From: Victivallales bacterium
GTDB lineage: Bacteria > Verrucomicrobiota > Lentisphaeria > Victivallales > JAUVCU01
DNA length: 5,300 bases
Assembly: GCA_029934175.1 (NCBI GenBank)
Contig: JAOZMT010000192.1
Location: 1-5,300 of the forward strand
Reading direction: 5' to 3'
Shown here: piece after piece, positions 5,184 through 5,300 of the stretch
How positions within the stretch are numbered: position 1 is the stretch's first letter
How the letters are laid out: each line of letters begins with the position of its first letter
Program-made: the position numbers and the translations under genes
Notes under the pieces: generated by a model
The model's database searches: none
What the model was told of the DNA's origin: nothing
What the model saw: only the letters and a program-made list of their open reading frames with translations

Positions 5184-5199
5184 TTAATATTAAAATATT

Positions 5200-5300
5200 G
5201 GCAAGTATAGTTTATTTATATCAATTTTGCTAATCTGAATGTTTGGGCGTTGTTCTTAATGTCGTCACTATTTATAAAGATTTTTTAACCACTAATAGAC
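5200..5300. other. Unassigned intergenic sequence at the right edge
   Basis: I see no ORF of useful length, RNA fold or motif copy in the last 101 bases on either strand. On the minus strand TATACT (5210-5205) could be a -10 element with TTAGCA about 18 bases upstream, but such matches are common in this composition. The sequence probably leads to a gene beyond the window. Confidence 0.4.

Overview
The window is a compact, AT-rich bacterial segment with short intergenic gaps and overlapping genes. It carries a 60-codon small ORF framed by repeats, a two-gene operon (class II aldolase/short-chain dehydrogenase fusion, then an M24 metallopeptidase), a tRNA-Arg(UCU) gene on the minus strand, and an overlapping dapF-mazG pair. 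DapF implies meso-diaminopimelate for lysine and peptidoglycan. No ribosomal or other phylogenetic marker is present, so the lineage stays open. An uncultured host-associated bacterium such as a Gastranaerophilales/Melainabacteria or Elusimicrobiota member is only a guess from composition and style.

Layout. Positions 1-353 are a repeat-bounded module: a 26-bp sequence at the left edge returns as a perfect inverted copy at 328-353, which is the end of a nine-unit tandem array of TAGTCCA/TAGTCCTA (285-353). Between them lies the small ORF (105-287), whose stop codon is the first triplet of the array. Positions 370-3392 hold the aldolase-dehydrogenase fusion and the peptidase, joined by a TAATG overlap. 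A tRNA-Arg gene (3473-3398, minus strand) converges on the peptidase stop codon. dapF (3551-4351) and mazG (4341-5123) follow. The last 177 bases hold a GC-rich hairpin and no recognisable gene.

Gene roles. The fusion and peptidase look co-translated: one processes a small sugar-phosphate or hydroxy-aldehyde type substrate, the other is Xaa-Pro-aminopeptidase/creatinase-like. Neither substrate can be read from sequence. dapF and mazG are housekeeping genes (cell-wall/lysine precursor and nucleotide-pool sanitation) that share an overlap, not a pathway.

The most striking signal is not a gene. A 13-bp motif, TGCGRNNTGTGCA (commonest form TGCGAAGTGTGCA), occurs eight times exactly, always on the plus strand. 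Seven copies lie in three unrelated protein genes, always in the same frame and giving Ala-x-Cys-Ala. One copy is intergenic. Identical codon choice across unrelated proteins, plus the non-coding copy, points to selection on DNA. A DNA-uptake-type signal or another oriented genome motif is the best hypothesis.
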